Virus record (IMG/VR): IMGVR_UViG_3300047546_003518
Location: 1 to 64,000 of that record
Reading direction: 5' to 3' (one strand)
DNA from: a virus
DNA length: 64,000 nucleotides
Part shown: positions 31,988 through 40,959 of the stretch, in pieces
How the letters are laid out: each line of letters starts with the position of its first letter
Position numbering within the stretch: the stretch's first letter is position 1
Notes under the pieces: model-generated
Databases searched by the model: none
What the model was told of the DNA's origin: nothing
What the model saw: the letters and a program-made list of their open reading frames with translations, nothing else
Made by a program: the position numbers and the translations under genes

Positions 31988-33475
31988 TTAGATTTCTCTC
32001 GTTACAATTTTAGCCAAGGCTGCTCGTTGAACACTGGTGGCCACTGGTGCAGTACTGGAACGCTGTTCAGCTTTTTCTGCTCCAGAATTATTCATTGGCT
32101 TTTCCCAAGCATGAGTTCCAGTGGGCTTCTCCCAAGGAGCCGAAGCCGAAGATCCTGTATTCACAGTAGTTCCTACATTTGACCTTTGTTTGATTCTTTC
32201 GTATACATCTGATGCTTTGCTAACATTAGCATTGCTGTCATCGGCAGCGTCAGATATACGCAGAGTATCTGGATTAAAACTTAGATCAATCTTTTGCCCA
32301 ACTGCGCTAGAACTACGAGTTTTCATAAACTGGATCTGCACCATGCAACGCTCTCTCATTGCAGGTGTACTGTAAATACCAAACACATTGTCCGCAGTTT
32401 GAATCTTACTAAGTCCACCGGCAATCATAGAGTGGTCAAACTCCACGCTTTCAACTGCACTACGATTCAACTGGCTAGCTGTTGCCAACAATAACTGTTC
32501 GCTGACAACCAAGTTACGCAATTCTTCTGCTACCAGCTTGTCCTTAACAAACATATCACTAACACTGATCTTTTGACTTGCTGGCATCATCAAATCCAAG
32601 TAGTCAACCAAGATAGCATCTACTTTGATTTTGCGCTGTGTTTGGAACTCGCGCACCCATGCCAAGATGTCGTTGGCTGTAATGCCGTTGGTCAGCTGTA
32701 CAATTTGCAGTACTCCGGCCTTCTTACCACTCATTCTAACTTTGAGATCGACATCTTCAAGCCGCTTAAACACTTCGCGAGTTGGTGTGTCTGTTAGCAT
32801 TGCATCCATACGCATACTACACAGTCCTTCACTCAATTCAAGACTAAAGTAAACTGTGTTAAGGCCAGTCATTGCCCAGTTAAGCGCAAGATTTTGTAAG
32901 AACAAACTTTTACCTGCACCTGATGCACCTGCAAAGATGTTTAGTTCGCCTCTATTAAAACCACCATACAACTTATCGTCCAGTGTCTTCCAACCAGTGC
33001 TCAACTGGCCGTTGTTATCTTTTAGTGCGGTTAGTCGCCCTTGGGGATCTGCAAAGTAATCTGTGCCAAAAGTCTTTGGTAGTCCAACCTGAACTGCATC
33101 TTTGATTAGCTTTTCTACTGCACCATACTGGCTCTTATCCAGCAAGTCGGCGCTTTGGAGAATAGCCTTCTCCAATGCCTTATGTCTGGCAAAGCCCTCA
33201 AACTCATCCAAGAACCACGAGCTATGTTCATGTGCTCGGTCACCTAGGTCAGTTAATTCAATATTTGTTGATGCCTTGATCTGTATGGCATCAGGAATGT
33301 TGCCGTGTTCGTTGATATAGGTTTTAATAAACTCGGCAGCAGCTCTGAGCCTGCGATCAAAGTGTTCCGGCTCTAACACATTCTGACAACGAGCAGCCAG
33401 ATCTCGATTACTGATCAAAAACGATAAAAACAGTTGTTGTATATCATGCCCGTAGTTCTTAGCTTCGTCTGCCAT
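31988..33475 (-). CDS. Replicative DNA helicase, gp41-like
   Basis: 495 residues. DnaB/RecA-fold helicase: Walker A GASGAGKS (183-190), Walker B ILVDYLDLMMP near residue 285, and the ATASQLNRSAVE sensor segment typical of gp41/DnaB. It unwinds the lagging-strand template as a hexamer together with the primase encoded upstream. The ATG at 33475 is in TAATG overlap with the preceding gene; GGGGGA lies 8 bases before. The C-terminal 80 residues are low-complexity. Confidence 0.93.
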   Translation of the reverse strand: MADEAKNYGHDIQQLFLSFLISNRDLAARCQNVLEPEHFDRRLRAAAEFIKTYINEHGNIPDAIQIKASTNIELTDLGDRAHEHSSWFLDEFEGFARHKALEKAILQSADLLDKSQYGAVEKLIKDAVQVGLPKTFGTDYFADPQGRLTALKDNNGQLSTGWKTLDDKLYGGFNRGELNIFAGASGAGKSLFLQNLALNWAMTGLNTVYFSLELSEGLCSMRMDAMLTDTPTREVFKRLEDVDLKVRMSGKKAGVLQIVQLTNGITANDILAWVREFQTQRKIKVDAILVDYLDLMMPASQKISVSDMFVKDKLVAEELRNLVVSEQLLLATASQLNRSAVESVEFDHSMIAGGLSKIQTADNVFGIYSTPAMRERCMVQIQFMKTRSSSAVGQKIDLSFNPDTLRISDAADDSNANVSKASDVYERIKQRSNVGTTVNTGSSASAPWEKPTGTHAWEKPMNNSGAEKAEQRSSTAPVATSVQRAALAKIVTREI

Positions 33476-33672
33476 TAATTTTTCCCCCATCGCAACATCA
33501 TTGTTACAGCATCTTCTTTATTATCAAAATCAAAAATCATGTAATTTTCTGTGAACCTTATGTTGTAGCAACTGCCCGGTAGTCCAAATTCTTCTAAGAC
33601 CCAAGCACAGGCTTGATTCCACCATTCCTCTGTGTCTTGACCTAGTTTCCAATCTATTCTAACTTCAAACAC
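33475..33672 (-). CDS. Small phage protein between primase and helicase
   Basis: 65 residues, Trp-rich (WKLGQDTEEWWNQACAWVLEEFG), alpha/beta, function unknown. Overlaps both the primase and the helicase genes, so it is part of the primosome operon. Confidence 0.65.
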   Translation of the reverse strand: MFEVRIDWKLGQDTEEWWNQACAWVLEEFGLPGSCYNIRFTENYMIFDFDNKEDAVTMMLRWGKN

Positions 33673-34633
33673 ACCACCGCCTTGCTAGTAATTTAATCTT
33701 TAGCGGACTAGGTTCAATTGCCATAATCACGCTTTGTAGTGTGGCAGCTCTTCCAAATTGTTGTGCAGCCTCGTTAGCATCCTTAATGCCATCTGGCCAC
33801 TCTGGAAAACTCACACTCCATCCCAGTTCGGCTGCTTGTAAAGCCAAGGTCATTCCGGCACGATCGCGGTCAGGCAAAACAACAGGTTCATTATCAATGT
33901 CCTCAATGATTTTAGCTTGTTCGGGGCTAATTTCATTGGTCATAATTGCAACACCATCCAGCGTCAATGCATCATATTCGCCTTCTGTTACTATTGTGTA
34001 CTTACGCTGTTGGCTTTGATGATCTAGGTTGAATACAAAGCTTGGAGGTCTACTGCTAATCATCTTTGCAGTTTTCTTATCTGGCACATTGCCAATCCAA
34101 CGAGCACTATATCCTACAATCTTGCCATCGCTGGTATAAGGCAATATAACACGACTGTCCATACTTTGCAGAGGACTTGCACTTGTATACCAGTCGCTAA
34201 GTTCTAACACGCCTCTGCTGTCAAGATATTCTGCGGCTTCAAGTGTTAAATCTCTTACTGTCCAGGGCCATTGTATTTCTGGCCAATCTGGCTTTTTGAA
34301 TGGCTCTTCAATGCTAACTTCATCCGGTACTACTTGGTCCCAAAGCTGTATTTTTAAACGCTGGATTTCGCCTTCATCAATGCCAACAGCTCGCATGAGC
34401 TTGATCAGCTTGATGCCAAGTCGTTGACCAGGCCTCCATCCTGTGGTGAATCCACAGTTAAAGCAATGATAACCTACTTTGTCTGTGTCAAATCTAAAGC
34501 CGCCTCGATAACGAGTGTCAGGCCTGGGCTGGCCATTTTGCACACAAACCGGACAGTTCATGCTGAGCCAGCCAGACGAGCTAGGTTTTAATGCAGGTAG
34601 GTGGGACCGTAGAGTAGTTTCAACTAGACTCAT
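33665..34633 (-). CDS. DNA primase, gp61-like
   Basis: 322 residues. Zinc finger C27-x2-C30...C57-x2-C60 (CPVC, CFNC) followed by a TOPRIM domain with TIVTEGEYDAL (catalytic Glu) and VLPDRDRAG (DxD). It makes RNA primers for the lagging strand and works with gp41. A TTGACA-17-TAAACT promoter ends 9 bases before the ATG. Confidence 0.92.
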   Translation of the reverse strand: MSLVETTLRSHLPALKPSSSGWLSMNCPVCVQNGQPRPDTRYRGGFRFDTDKVGYHCFNCGFTTGWRPGQRLGIKLIKLMRAVGIDEGEIQRLKIQLWDQVVPDEVSIEEPFKKPDWPEIQWPWTVRDLTLEAAEYLDSRGVLELSDWYTSASPLQSMDSRVILPYTSDGKIVGYSARWIGNVPDKKTAKMISSRPPSFVFNLDHQSQQRKYTIVTEGEYDALTLDGVAIMTNEISPEQAKIIEDIDNEPVVLPDRDRAGMTLALQAAELGWSVSFPEWPDGIKDANEAAQQFGRAATLQSVIMAIEPSPLKIKLLARRWCV

Positions 34634-34642
34634 TATAGAGCT

Positions 34643-34671
34643 AGTTTACACTCTAATTAGGATTTTGTCAA
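34643..34671 (-). promoter_or_regulatory. Sigma-70-like promoter, TTGACA-17-TAAACT
   Basis: Drives the primase-helicase operon; predicted start lies about 3 bases before the primase ATG. It overlaps the end of the structural gene upstream. Confidence 0.75.
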
Positions 34672-35443
34672 GAGTTCCAGCGTTGCTTGAGCTGTCGGCG
34701 CGAACAGTTCTTAACCAACGAACACTACCATAATAGTTGTATGGGTCAATGCCAGTATAGCCAGTGAGTGTTAGTATAGGCGAACTGGCATCTTGTGGCT
34801 TTAGGTCTGCCCAAAGAGTGTTTCCGGTCACCACCTCATCCAGTGTGCCTTGTATTTTGACGGTGCCAGTATAGTTGGTTGCGTACAAGGCCACCGAAAA
34901 CAGACTCGAATCTTTGCGATAAAAACTGGGTCCGTTTACAGCACTGGAAAAATAATTGCCGCCGGAGTTAGTCCAAGAGTCAACTGCAACTGTGGTTCTG
35001 CTAGTTGGAATTACTTCGTCTTTGATTTCAATGTCAAATCCAGCTTGCATTGCTCTATTCCAAGTTAGGGCAGTTTCTAAACCGTTGCCATCAACAAAGG
35101 TAGCACCTAACTTGTAAATTCCGCTGGGTGTGGTCATTAAATCTCTGGCAAAAACAGTTAGTCTGGCTTGTCCATTTTCTGGAACGGTGGCAATAGCTCG
35201 GCGTCGAAAAATTGTAGTTCCTGTTGTGGTATCCCATAGGGTGACTGTTAATTCTTTATTCAATAAACTTACAGGTCTACGATCTGTTCCTGTAACGGTA
35301 AGATCTAATAGATTATCCACACCTTTAAACCAAACTATGCGTTGATCAGTGTAGCTCGGTGCATGTCGTGTCAGACTATGCCCGGTGCCCGCACCAGCGT
35401 AGTTAAGAGAAGCTGTTGGAATAGTTGTGTTTAAAGTAGCCAT
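34646..35443 (-). CDS. Putative virion structural protein, baseplate-like
   Basis: 265 residues from the ATG at 35443. All-beta pattern with an N-terminal segment (VWFKGVDNLLDLTV...LTVTLWDTTTG...IFRRRAIATVPENGQARLTV) resembling receptor-binding or baseplate-upper-protein N-terminal domains, and a second beta domain with VKIQGTLDE. The ATG at 35443 is preferred to 35458 because TAAATA ends exactly 5 bases before it, as for other late genes. Embedded between replication genes but with its own late promoter. Confidence 0.6.
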   Translation of the reverse strand: MATLNTTIPTASLNYAGAGTGHSLTRHAPSYTDQRIVWFKGVDNLLDLTVTGTDRRPVSLLNKELTVTLWDTTTGTTIFRRRAIATVPENGQARLTVFARDLMTTPSGIYKLGATFVDGNGLETALTWNRAMQAGFDIEIKDEVIPTSRTTVAVDSWTNSGGNYFSSAVNGPSFYRKDSSLFSVALYATNYTGTVKIQGTLDEVVTGNTLWADLKPQDASSPILTLTGYTGIDPYNYYGSVRWLRTVRADSSSNAGTLDKILIRV

Positions 35444-35448
35444 ATCAT

Positions 35449-35454
35449 TATTTA
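35449..35454 (-). promoter_or_regulatory. Late promoter motif CTAAATA
   Basis: Ends 5 bases before the ATG at 35443. Confidence 0.6.
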
Positions 35455-35491
35455 GCATGACCGCTAGACAAATAAAAGGTAAGTAAAGACG

Positions 35492-35866
35492 ATGGATAGT
35501 AAGCTAAAAGAATTTCTAGAACGCTTTCCTTTTATGAGCTTGGTGCGCTACGGCGACAGCGAATTGGTTGGAATTGTACAAAACAGTGACCAAACTGTGG
35601 TCACAATGTATGTCTACAACCAGCTAAAAGGCGACGATGACAAAACTGCATTCATTGAATGTGGAGAAGAATGGTGGTGGGGATCAAACCGCCTAATCCC
35701 TATTAATATTGTGCTCAAAGAGCCCATGCGTCGGTTTTCATATATCCTCAAAACTTTTAGCACCAAAGACTTTGAAATGCTGTACGGGCATCAAACTAGT
35801 CTGACAAATGTGATTACCAAGCGAACTAAACGGCGACAAATTAGCCTTATTAGAAAGATGTCTTAG
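35492..35866 (+). CDS. Conserved phage protein, unknown function
   Basis: 124 residues. Beta-rich N-terminal half (RYGDSELVGIVQNSDQTVVTMYVY) with ECGEEWWWGSNRLIPINI, and a basic helical C-terminus. Sole plus-strand gene here; its end overlaps the convergent gene at 35863 by 4 bases. Not recognised. Confidence 0.65.
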   Translation: MDSKLKEFLERFPFMSLVRYGDSELVGIVQNSDQTVVTMYVYNQLKGDDDKTAFIECGEEWWWGSNRLIPINIVLKEPMRRFSYILKTFSTKDFEMLYGHQTSLTNVITKRTKRRQISLIRKMS

Positions 35867-36462
35867 AGCTGATTCGTACTTTTAAAAAGTACAAATTCTT
35901 CGCAAATCAAATTCATCTGCGCCACGATTGCAACTGCATAAGCTACAGCGTGAGCCTTTTTAAAGTAATACTCACCATTCTTAGGCTTCGTCCACACTTC
36001 CTTCATAATCGTCGTCCAGGGTTTCCCAATCAGGTATCTCTTGGCGGGGCGGATCATCGCTAGGACGGCAGCTAATTGTTCCACGGAAGTAGGGCAAGTC
36101 CTCTTCAGAACATCCCCATGCCCGTTCAAATGAAATAACAGATCGACGAATTCCTCTTGTTGTAAAAGTTCCCATACCGGCTCCTGATTGGCAAGCTTAT
36201 CCAAATGCTCTTTGCTTTGGACTCGTTGATACAAGTTTACATTTAATAAGTCAACTTTAAAAAATCCCAGTTGTTCGGCTGCTTCGTAGTCAAGGCTGCA
36301 CCAACCTGTATAGGGATTGACCGGCACTGGATGAAAATACACGCCAGTCTTGTGCTTTTGCTTGCTACCATTGGATCCTTGCATTGCAGGAACATGTTTC
36401 AGCAAACTGAGGATCTGTTCTCTATTGGCAAAGTCAATGTCAATGTCAGGCTGATTTATCAT
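35863..36462 (-). CDS. Miniature DnaE-like (polymerase III alpha) protein
   Basis: 199 residues. PDIDIDFANREQIL matches the catalytic PDxDxDF segment of bacterial polymerase III alpha; GFFKVDLLNVNLYQRV matches KFDFLGLRTLT; LNGHGDVLKRTCPTSVEQLAAVLAMIRP matches the fingers segment with RPGP; YYFKKAHAVAYAVAIVAQ matches FNKSHAAAYAL. All are in order but in one fifth of the normal length, with no PHP or OB domains. The catalytic aspartates of the first motif are kept; it may be a relic or a repurposed regulator. It lies in the replication module. Confidence 0.65.
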   Translation of the reverse strand: MINQPDIDIDFANREQILSLLKHVPAMQGSNGSKQKHKTGVYFHPVPVNPYTGWCSLDYEAAEQLGFFKVDLLNVNLYQRVQSKEHLDKLANQEPVWELLQQEEFVDLLFHLNGHGDVLKRTCPTSVEQLAAVLAMIRPAKRYLIGKPWTTIMKEVWTKPKNGEYYFKKAHAVAYAVAIVAQMNLICEEFVLFKSTNQL

Positions 36463-36649
36463 TTTTAATCATGTCTGTCAGTAGTTTTTGCTGTTGTTTG
36501 ATTTCGCTGAGTTCTAGGGTCAACTTGTCAAGTTTTTCAATGAACTCCAACAACCTGCGTTCTAAGGACTCATACTGAGGGCCTGCTGCATCATTGTGTT
36601 GATCCAGGTCACTTCTTTGGGCTCTTTGTTCAGTTTTCTTTTCCACCAT
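36446..36649 (-). CDS. Small coiled-coil protein, start uncertain
   Basis: 67 residues from the ATG at 36649; the C-terminal 40 form a heptad-like helix (LERRLLEFIEKLDKLTLELSEIKQQQKLL). The reading overlaps the upstream zinc-finger gene by 88 bases, so a later non-ATG start is possible. It overlaps the DnaE-like gene by 17 bases. Confidence 0.45.
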   Translation of the reverse strand: MVEKKTEQRAQRSDLDQHNDAAGPQYESLERRLLEFIEKLDKLTLELSEIKQQQKLLTDMIKNDKSA

Positions 36650-37254
36650 TCCGTATCCACATGTTTAGTAACTATTGTTACTTGTCCTGGTTCCATACGA
36701 TCAATGAGATTTTGAGCAGAGTCTGTTGAATATATAATCCAAGGACTGATCTTGCCCATGGTTATCATATTCATTCCGGTAACTGGTGACACCTTTTCAA
36801 AAAAGGTTCTCCAGTCATTACCAGTACTCAATCCCCATTCCTGCATAACCAAGATGGTTCTTTCTAATGCTCTGGCTGCACTTTCTTTTTTTGATGCCTC
36901 TTGGATGTAAAGTTGATAGGTTCCTGGCTTCTGCCAATCGCCTAATCTCACACCCATCTTAAACAGCCAGTTAATAAACTTATCGCATTCGTATGGTTTC
37001 AAGTCTATCAAGTAATTAGCAAATTTGATAAAAGCCAAATAGTCAGGACTACGAACAAAATCTTCAAATGTCTTGGTCTTTTTAGTGTGTGGGCTCACAT
37101 ACTTTAAAAAGTCTAGCCACACACTAAATCCAATCCTACTTTCAGCTTCATCCTTGTTCATCCAGCGACGCTTCTTTTCGCACATATGGCTGCTTAAAGT
37201 ACGCTCTCTGGTGAATGACTTGTTACAAAATTTACATTTATATTCCGTAGTCAT
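36562..37254 (-). CDS. Zinc-finger phage protein
   Basis: 230 residues. N-terminal CKFCNKSFTRERTLSSHMC has the C-x2-C-x12-H spacing of a C2H2/C2HC finger; the rest is helical and basic. I associate such proteins with replication-module genes of T4-like aquatic phages, and a DNA-binding role is likely. It directly follows the clamp-loader-like gene (one base between). Confidence 0.65.
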   Translation of the reverse strand: MTTEYKCKFCNKSFTRERTLSSHMCEKKRRWMNKDEAESRIGFSVWLDFLKYVSPHTKKTKTFEDFVRSPDYLAFIKFANYLIDLKPYECDKFINWLFKMGVRLGDWQKPGTYQLYIQEASKKESAARALERTILVMQEWGLSTGNDWRTFFEKVSPVTGMNMITMGKISPWIIYSTDSAQNLIDRMEPGQVTIVTKHVDTEWWKRKLNKEPKEVTWINTMMQQALSMSP

Positions 37255-37743
37255 TTATTTAAACAATTCTTTGATATCTTTATCACTAAGGTTTTGAGCT
37301 CTGGCCATATCTTCTAGAAAATCATCGCCGTTGATTTCTCGAAACAGCTCAATTTCCTCGTCTGCCAGCGATGGGAATCGTTCAATTAACCAGGCAGTTA
37401 ACTTGTCTTTCTTTTGACCCTTGGGAGGAATAAATTCATGTCTAAGCTTGGAACCAAGACCACATAAGGCAATCACACGCCAACGCATTTCATCATGCTG
37501 ACTGGTGGTAGCAATGTAGTCAATGTTGGATAGGTCGTTTATGGTAACAAGATAGTGCTCTTGAATTTCTCTGCTTCCTTGTACCTGACTTGCCCATCTT
37601 TGAGCCATAAAAGTGTTTACGGACTTGCGATCCTCATCAGACAACTTGGAATAGTAATCGCCATTTCGCAGGTCTACCGCAGCCATCACCTGATCGATGG
37701 GCACTTTGTATGCGGCTGTGCTGGTTTTCTTTTTTGTTGCCAT
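37255..37743 (-). CDS. Putative clamp-loader small subunit, gp62-like
   Basis: 162 residues. Helical throughout, with MRWRVIALCGLGSKLRHEFIPPKGQKKDKLTAWLIERFPSL, a segment that fits gp62 of T4-like phages better than any other family I know; gp62 joins gp44 to load the sliding clamp. The gp44 gene is not in the window, which weakens the call. TTGACT-17-TAATAT ends 6 bases before the ATG, so the mRNA is predicted leaderless. Confidence 0.5.
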   Translation of the reverse strand: MATKKKTSTAAYKVPIDQVMAAVDLRNGDYYSKLSDEDRKSVNTFMAQRWASQVQGSREIQEHYLVTINDLSNIDYIATTSQHDEMRWRVIALCGLGSKLRHEFIPPKGQKKDKLTAWLIERFPSLADEEIELFREINGDDFLEDMARAQNLSDKDIKELFK

Positions 37744-37749
37744 GCGCTA

Positions 37750-37778
37750 ATATTAAAACCAAATCTTGTTTAAGTCAA
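37750..37778 (-). promoter_or_regulatory. Sigma-70-like promoter, TTGACT-17-TAATAT
   Basis: The predicted transcription start coincides with the A of the ATG at 37743. Confidence 0.7.
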
Positions 37779-38259
37779 GTACTTCAGGCACCTTGTTTAC
37801 TTCTTTGAGAAAGAAAGCGCACATGGGATTATCTTTCTTTTCTAGTGGTACTGCTAGTATGTGACCAAATTTAAGCTTGGGCACATACCATTTGACTTCT
37901 TGATAAATGTTTACAACTTCAACCTTTTGCCAGCTGGGCTTGTAGCCGTTGATAGGGTTAAACACAAAGGTGCTGAAGCCACGATCGTTAAGACTCATGA
38001 TGCTGATGACTTCGGGCTCTCCGTGATCTGGTTCACCGATAATCAATGACCAATCCAACGGAACCTTAACTTCGTATTCACCAATACGCAGTACTGCTGC
38101 CGGACAACTAAAGCTTTCGAGGAATACCAAAGGCACAAATACATAGTCTACATCAGCAGGATTGCTGTAGTCAAGTACACCGTAACGCAGATCTTCGTCA
38201 ATTTCTTGAGGCAAACGATCCAAGTCGTAGGCTAAATTGTTAACTGTTAGAATATTCAT
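37753..38259 (-). CDS. Conserved replication-module protein, unknown function
   Basis: 168 residues, soluble, beta-rich (PLDWSLIIGE, STFVFNPINGYKP, VVNIYQEVKWYVPKLKFGHILAVPL). Overlaps uvsW by 4 bases, so it is translated with it. No motif allows a function. Confidence 0.65.
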   Translation of the reverse strand: MNILTVNNLAYDLDRLPQEIDEDLRYGVLDYSNPADVDYVFVPLVFLESFSCPAAVLRIGEYEVKVPLDWSLIIGEPDHGEPEVISIMSLNDRGFSTFVFNPINGYKPSWQKVEVVNIYQEVKWYVPKLKFGHILAVPLEKKDNPMCAFFLKEVNKVPEVLDLNKIWF

Positions 38260-39713
38260 TTATACAAAACCTTTTCTGTTTGGTAGGGATAGTTTGCTTC
38301 CTCATAAAACTTTTTGCGCTTAGCCAAATGTCTTTTTGCAAACTTTGCTGTTGATGTGATGTCCCAGATTTGAACAAAATCCTTGTCCTGTGCTTTTCTT
38401 ATGCCGCGCCCAATACTTTGGATAACTCGTACAAAACTCTTACCAGGTTCGACAAGAACAAGATTAAAAATGCGAGGAATATTAATACCAACAGCGGCGA
38501 CACCGTAGGTCGCAATAATGATCTTATTATCGCTGACAGTGACCTCATCGTATTCTTCCTTTCTGTCTTTGCTTTTCATATTGCCGCTGACAAAAACGCT
38601 GTCGGCTAATCGCTCTGCTAGCATTTTACCGCAGGTGATTCTATCTACCAATACTAGAGTATTGCCGCCTTGACTGATAGCATCAATGGTTCGTGCTAAC
38701 TCGTCGATTCTGCGCTCGTTGGTAGTTAGATATGTCAGTTCTTCCTGATAGGTTTTGTAATCAACCTTATCGTCAAACTGCAATACTTTAACATGGCAGT
38801 TACTAAGCACACCTATATCTTGAAGCTCGCTGGCTTGCAGCCTGTGTAACACTTGCCCCAAGCTTGCAATTAGGCTGATATACTCGTGTTCTTCTTTGGG
38901 AACCGTACCAGTTAGTCCCCAACGAATTGGTACATTAGCAAAGGGCCCAGTCAGCAAAGTTCTAAGCACATCGGCCTTGGCCATGTGTACTTCGTCAACA
39001 ATAACAGCAATCAAATCATCTGTTAATGCACTTACACCAACTTCGCTAAGACCTTCTTTGTGCCTTTTAATTAGCGAGTTGATGCTTTGCCAAGTAGCAA
39101 TAGTATGAGTGTGTCCTAGATCCTTTTCATCCCCAAAGTACACACCAACATCTAGCCCCATGTTCACATAGTCTGCATGAGTCTGTCTTACAAGATCCTT
39201 GTTAGGAACGATAACAATTGTGCGCCCATAGGGTTCGCAACACAAACTCATAGCGGCTGTCATAAGCGTCTTGCCAGCACCAGTTGCAATCTCTTGCACC
39301 CCATGTGGGTTGGCAAGAAACCTGTTAATACACTCTACTTGATAGTCGCGTATCTTGATAGGCTGACCTTCTGCAGGGTGACCTTTGGGCCAAACAATAT
39401 GGCTAAAGGTGTCCTCGGTAACTTCTGCAAAATTGAAATTGTGTACAAGTCTACGATCTTCAATTTCAATTCGCCAACCTTCTTCGTCTAAGATTGGCAG
39501 TACCCGATCCAATAGATTTAGATATGTGGCACCGGCCGTTGTAAAGAAACCAACCTTACCATCCCACCTTCCTAACCTAAAGGCAGGCACATGGTATGCA
39601 TAAGGCAGTTGGTATTTTAGTTTAGCTTCGCATCTTCGGCGTGTTGATGCATCCAAGTCATGAAACTTGATGTTTACTTCGTCACGGATTTCTAGTCGAC
39701 ATATTCCTGGCAT
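38256..39713 (-). CDS. uvsW: UvsW-type DNA/RNA helicase
   Basis: 485 residues. Superfamily 2 helicase: an N-terminal substrate-binding domain, Walker A ATGAGKT (143-149), DEVH (240-243), LTGT motif III and QSIGRGIR motif VI. T4 UvsW unwinds branched DNA and R-loops and promotes fork regression at late times. An extended -10 (TGCTATAAT) ends 5 bases before the ATG, consistent with a leaderless mRNA. Confidence 0.93.
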   Translation of the reverse strand: MPGICRLEIRDEVNIKFHDLDASTRRRCEAKLKYQLPYAYHVPAFRLGRWDGKVGFFTTAGATYLNLLDRVLPILDEEGWRIEIEDRRLVHNFNFAEVTEDTFSHIVWPKGHPAEGQPIKIRDYQVECINRFLANPHGVQEIATGAGKTLMTAAMSLCCEPYGRTIVIVPNKDLVRQTHADYVNMGLDVGVYFGDEKDLGHTHTIATWQSINSLIKRHKEGLSEVGVSALTDDLIAVIVDEVHMAKADVLRTLLTGPFANVPIRWGLTGTVPKEEHEYISLIASLGQVLHRLQASELQDIGVLSNCHVKVLQFDDKVDYKTYQEELTYLTTNERRIDELARTIDAISQGGNTLVLVDRITCGKMLAERLADSVFVSGNMKSKDRKEEYDEVTVSDNKIIIATYGVAAVGINIPRIFNLVLVEPGKSFVRVIQSIGRGIRKAQDKDFVQIWDITSTAKFAKRHLAKRKKFYEEANYPYQTEKVLYK

Positions 39714-39718
39714 GACTT

Positions 39719-39747
39719 ATTATAGCAATTAATGCAGGCAATGTATA
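39719..39747 (-). promoter_or_regulatory. Extended -10 promoter, TGCTATAAT
   Basis: Perfect -10 with the TGn extension and a weak -35 (TATACA, 17-bp spacer), 5 bases before the uvsW ATG. Confidence 0.55.
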
Positions 39748-39850
39748 CGATACACATTACCATAACACTCAAAGTCGTTCTTTGGGAGAGCTTATACTTA
39801 GCACAAAAACCATGATTTTAAAATAGGTAATTTGTCCATACCATGGCCAA

Positions 39851-39876
39851 AAAGAAAGGGCTCCTAAGAGCCCTTT
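39851..39876 (-). terminator. Intrinsic terminator after the RNA ligase gene
   Basis: AAAGGGCTC/GAGCCCTTT with a 4-base loop, followed by CTTTTT on the minus strand. A second inverted repeat, CACCAACTG/CAGTTGGTG, lies between it and the gene end. The gap 39748-39850 shows nothing else. Confidence 0.85.
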
Positions 39877-39918
39877 CCCCACCAACTGCATTCCACGCAA
39901 ATAGTCAGCCAGTTGGTG

Positions 39919-40959
39919 TTAACCGCTAGTCTTTAATAGAAAACGATTTGAAATGGCCTTGAATGAGCACTGAAACTGTTTGCTCTTAAAGACCAGGCCT
40001 TCTCGTTCAGGACCATTGATATCTCCCATTACACTCTTGCCTTCGGCAATCTTTAGCAAGTCAGCAATGGTAGTTGACTTGTCCATTACCAAGGTTCCTA
40101 GCACAGGCACATGAGCAATGCCGTGCTTGGTAACCAATGCCTTTCGCTCCTCAGGAGTAAAATAGCACCCGCGATCAATGTCGTAGATGTCAAACACATA
40201 GTAAGCTTGTCCGCGAAGCTTGTAAGGATTGCCTTGAATGCCTTCTCCTACCAACTCACCTTGCAGGGCAAGATTGCGGCCTTCTGCTCGCAGTTTGCTT
40301 TCTAGATTGTCCTTGACGGCAACCTTCCACAGAGAGTTTTCTGCATTGGGCTTGAGCTCAAGATTGCGACTGCATACACCAAATTCACCGTTGTTAAGAT
40401 ACACGGTCATTGAACTGCCGTCAAGCTTTTCGGTCATTTCCCAAGCATGAGACTCGCTGATCCAATGTGCTAGCTCGCTAGAAAGATTCTGGATACGCTC
40501 CTGATCTGTCTTTTGCAACCAACCAGGAAACAATCCTTTGACTTCCCCGGCAAGCTGAGCCGGAACAGGCGGCTCGTACTTCTTAATTCCTAGAAGCTCG
40601 CTGACATCGAATGGTTCATTGCTGGCCAAGCGAGTCTTATGAAACTCGTTGACCACCGCAGGGTAATCCCAATAATTGAGCAGTAGGCCTTGGCTTAATT
40701 GTCCACGAAGCTTTACAGTACGCAGGCGTTCACCACGTACACCTTCAAACTCGCGAGGCTCCTGTCCTCGGCTAAGGAACGGTGCAAGCTCATGGGGGAT
40801 CCAGCTGTCAATTTCACAGTAGATTGCCACATCCCCGGGCTTGAATTCGCCCTTCTTGGTAACTACTGTCCATCCACCAACTACTGCACACTCAATGGCA
40901 TCCGCACCTTCAATGGGACGGACTTCATCAATTTGTCGCATTGTTGCCATCTTACGCAT
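39919..40959 (-). CDS. RNA ligase, DraRnl/Rnl5-like
   Basis: 346 residues from the ATG at 40959 (GGAG upstream). Nucleotidyltransferase motif I is TEKLDGSS (176-183, lysine 178 is the adenylated residue), followed by VCSRNLE, LQGELVGEG (motif III), YYVFDIYD (IIIa), REGLVFKS (motif IV) and FKAISNRFLL (motif V). The N-terminal 130 residues resemble the OB-like domain of the Deinococcus DraRnl family, which seals nicked RNA. A likely role is repair of tRNAs cut by host defence. Confidence 0.9.
   Translation of the reverse strand: MRKMATMRQIDEVRPIEGADAIECAVVGGWTVVTKKGEFKPGDVAIYCEIDSWIPHELAPFLSRGQEPREFEGVRGERLRTVKLRGQLSQGLLLNYWDYPAVVNEFHKTRLASNEPFDVSELLGIKKYEPPVPAQLAGEVKGLFPGWLQKTDQERIQNLSSELAHWISESHAWEMTEKLDGSSMTVYLNNGEFGVCSRNLELKPNAENSLWKVAVKDNLESKLRAEGRNLALQGELVGEGIQGNPYKLRGQAYYVFDIYDIDRGCYFTPEERKALVTKHGIAHVPVLGTLVMDKSTTIADLLKIAEGKSVMGDINGPEREGLVFKSKQFQCSFKAISNRFLLKTSG

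Noticed and set aside
35863-36462. Pseudogene of a full polymerase III alpha gene
   Set aside because: The frame is intact with compact motif spacing and no flanking remnants, so it is treated as a functional small gene.
37255-37743. Late sigma factor gp55 or co-activator gp33
   Set aside because: No sigma-like region 2 or clamp-binding tail is visible; the gp62-like reading fits better though weakly.
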